Assembly (NCBI GenBank): GCA_016946835.1
Contig: JACVTC010000090.1
Span: 452,501 to 502,500, forward strand
Source: Neocallimastix lanati (nom. inval.)
Taxonomy: Eukaryota; Neocallimastigomycota; Neocallimastigomycetes; Neocallimastigales; Neocallimastigaceae
DNA length: 50,000 bases
Direction: 5' to 3'
Both the position numbers and the translations under genes were made by a program. Below, piece by piece: positions 48,501 to 50,000 of this stretch (position 1 is the first letter of the stretch; each line of letters starts with the position of its first letter). The notes beneath the pieces were generated by a model. That model searched no databases, was not told the origin of the DNA, and worked only from the letters and a program-made list of their open reading frames with translations.

Positions 48501-50000
48501 GAAAATACAGATTGAATAAAATAAGATAAAATGAAATAAAATAAAATAAAATGAATAGTAGAAACATAAATATAAGTACAGATTGAATAAAATAAAATAA
48601 AATAAAATAAAATAAAATAAAAAGTAAAATATTAAATAAGAAAGTACAGATTGAATAAAATAAAATAAAATAAAAAGTAGAATATTAAATAAGAAAGTAC
48701 AGATTGAATAAAATAAAATAAAATAAAATAAAATAAAATAAAATAAAATAAAATAAAATAAAATAAAATAAAATAAAATAATAAATAAAATAAAATAAAA
48801 TAAAATAAAATAAAATAAAATAAAATAAAATAAAATAAAATAAAATAAAATAAAATAAAATAAAATAAAATAAAATAAAATAAAATAAAATAAAATAAAA
48901 TAAAATAAAATAAAATAAAATAAAATAAAATAAAATAAAATAAAATAAAATAAAATAAAAAGTAGAATATTAAATAAGAAAGTACAGATTGAATAAAATA
49001 AAATAAAATAAAATAAAATAAAATAAAATAAAATAAAATAAAATAAAATAAAATAAAATAAAATAAAATAAAATAAAATAAAATAAAATAAAATAAAATA
49101 AAATAAAATAAAATAAAATAAAATAAAATAAAATAAAATAAAAAGTAGAATATTAAATAAGAAAGTACAGATTGAATAAAATAAAATAAAATAAAATAAA
49201 ATAAAATAAAATAAAATAAAATAAAATAAAATAAAATAAAATAAAATAAAATAAAATAAAATAAAATAAAATAAAAAGTAGAATATTAAATAAGAAAGTA
49301 CAGATTGAATAAAATAAAATAAAATAAAATAAAATAAAATAAAATAAAATAAAATAAAATAAAATAAAATAAAATAAAATAAAATAAAATAAAATAAAAT
49401 AAAATAAAATAAAATAAAATAAAATAAAATAAAATAAAATAAAATAAAAAGTAGAGTATTAAATAAGAAAGTACAGATTGAATAAAATAAAATAAAATAA
49501 AATAAAATAAAATAAAATAAAATAAAATAAAATAAAATAAAATAAAATAAAATAAAATAAAATAAAATAAAATAAAATAAAATAAAATAAAAAGTAGAAT
49601 ATTAAATAAGAAAGTACAGATTGAATAAAATAAAATAAAATAAATAAATAAAATAAAATAAAATAAAATAAAATAAAATAAAATAAAATAAAATAAAATA
49701 AAATAAAATAAAATAAAATAAAATAAAATAAAATAAAATAAAATAAAATAAAATAAAATAAAATAAAATAAATAATAAAATAAAATAAAATAAATAATAA
49801 AATAAAATAAAATAAATAAAAGTAGAGTATTAAATAAGAAAGTACAGATTGAATAAAATAAAATAAAATAAAATAAAATAAAATAAAATAAAATAAAATA
49901 AAATAAAATAAAATAAAATAAAATAAAATAAAATAAAATAAAAAGTAGAATATTAAATAAGAAAGTACAGATTGAATAAAATAAAATAAAATAAAATAAA
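48501..50000 (+). repeat. AAAAT-pentamer satellite with conserved 40-bp block
   Basis: Long runs of the pentamer AAAAT are punctuated by a block AGTAGAATATTAAATAAG followed by AAAGTACAGATTGAATAAAA. Block starts are about 48623, 48676, 48961, 49144, 49277, 49450, 49593, 49821 and 49944, with degenerate copies at 48501 and 48555. Spacings are 53, 285, 183, 133, 173, 143, 228 and 123: all but one equal 5n+3, the exception spanning an irregular pentamer stretch. The array runs off the window edge. It may be a subtelomeric or centromeric satellite (inference). Confidence 0.95.

Noticed and set aside
48501-50000. Regularly interspersed repeat resembling a CRISPR array
   Set aside because: The 'spacers' are all AAAAT pentamer runs, not unique sequence, there are no cas genes, and the genome is eukaryotic.

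Overview
The window is nuclear DNA from a very A+T-rich eukaryote, most probably a fungus, and I infer an anaerobic gut fungus (Neocallimastigomycota). Coding islands have clearly more G+C than the spacers, which are almost pure A/T with A or T runs of 20 to 50 bases and many microsatellites. Introns are short with GT..AG ends. A chitin synthase export chaperone (CHS7 family) is diagnostic of fungi. A bacterial-type, intronless alanine/glycine:cation symporter fits the known bacterial gene acquisition of gut fungi. The assignment to phylum is inference; I see no rRNA or mitochondrial marker.

Layout. 1.45-2.87 kb (-): AGCS symporter. 2.9-8.1 kb: simple repeats and retroelement remains. 8.87-11.77 kb (-): two-exon protein kinase with an Asn/Ser-rich N-terminus. 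11.8-18.4 kb: gene-free A/T DNA with long TTA and TTTA arrays. 18.4-21.0 kb: LINE fragments in both orientations. 21.75-23.10 kb (-): five-exon CHS7. 23.1-29.1 kb: mostly gene-free DNA, with tandem duplications, a 7-mer array and a MITE-like element. 29.1-32.8 kb: dense graveyard of two polyadenylated retroelement families, two insertions of which still show target-site duplications. 33.91-34.84 kb (-): four-exon ribosomal protein eL20, whose first exon is just the start codon. 36.30-38.73 kb (+): eight-exon kinetochore gene DSN1/Mis13. 40.02-43.89 kb (+): nine-exon TACC-domain spindle gene with a 14-nt microexon. 44.9-45.9 kb: broken, intronless, divergent RNA polymerase largest-subunit fragment, bracketed by a ~115-bp direct repeat. 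46.3-48.15 kb: a decayed DNA transposon (MULE-like) with inverted ends and a 9-bp target duplication, inserted into an older repeat whose uninterrupted copy lies at 28 kb. 48.5-50 kb: AAAAT-pentamer satellite with a conserved ~40-bp block recurring at 5n+3 spacing.

The host genes are unrelated housekeeping functions (cell wall, translation, mitosis). DSN1 and TACC are neighbours on the same strand and both act in chromosome segregation. All exon structures were built by hand from splice sites, reading frame and family similarity, with phases checked to sum to whole codons. No transcript evidence was available.
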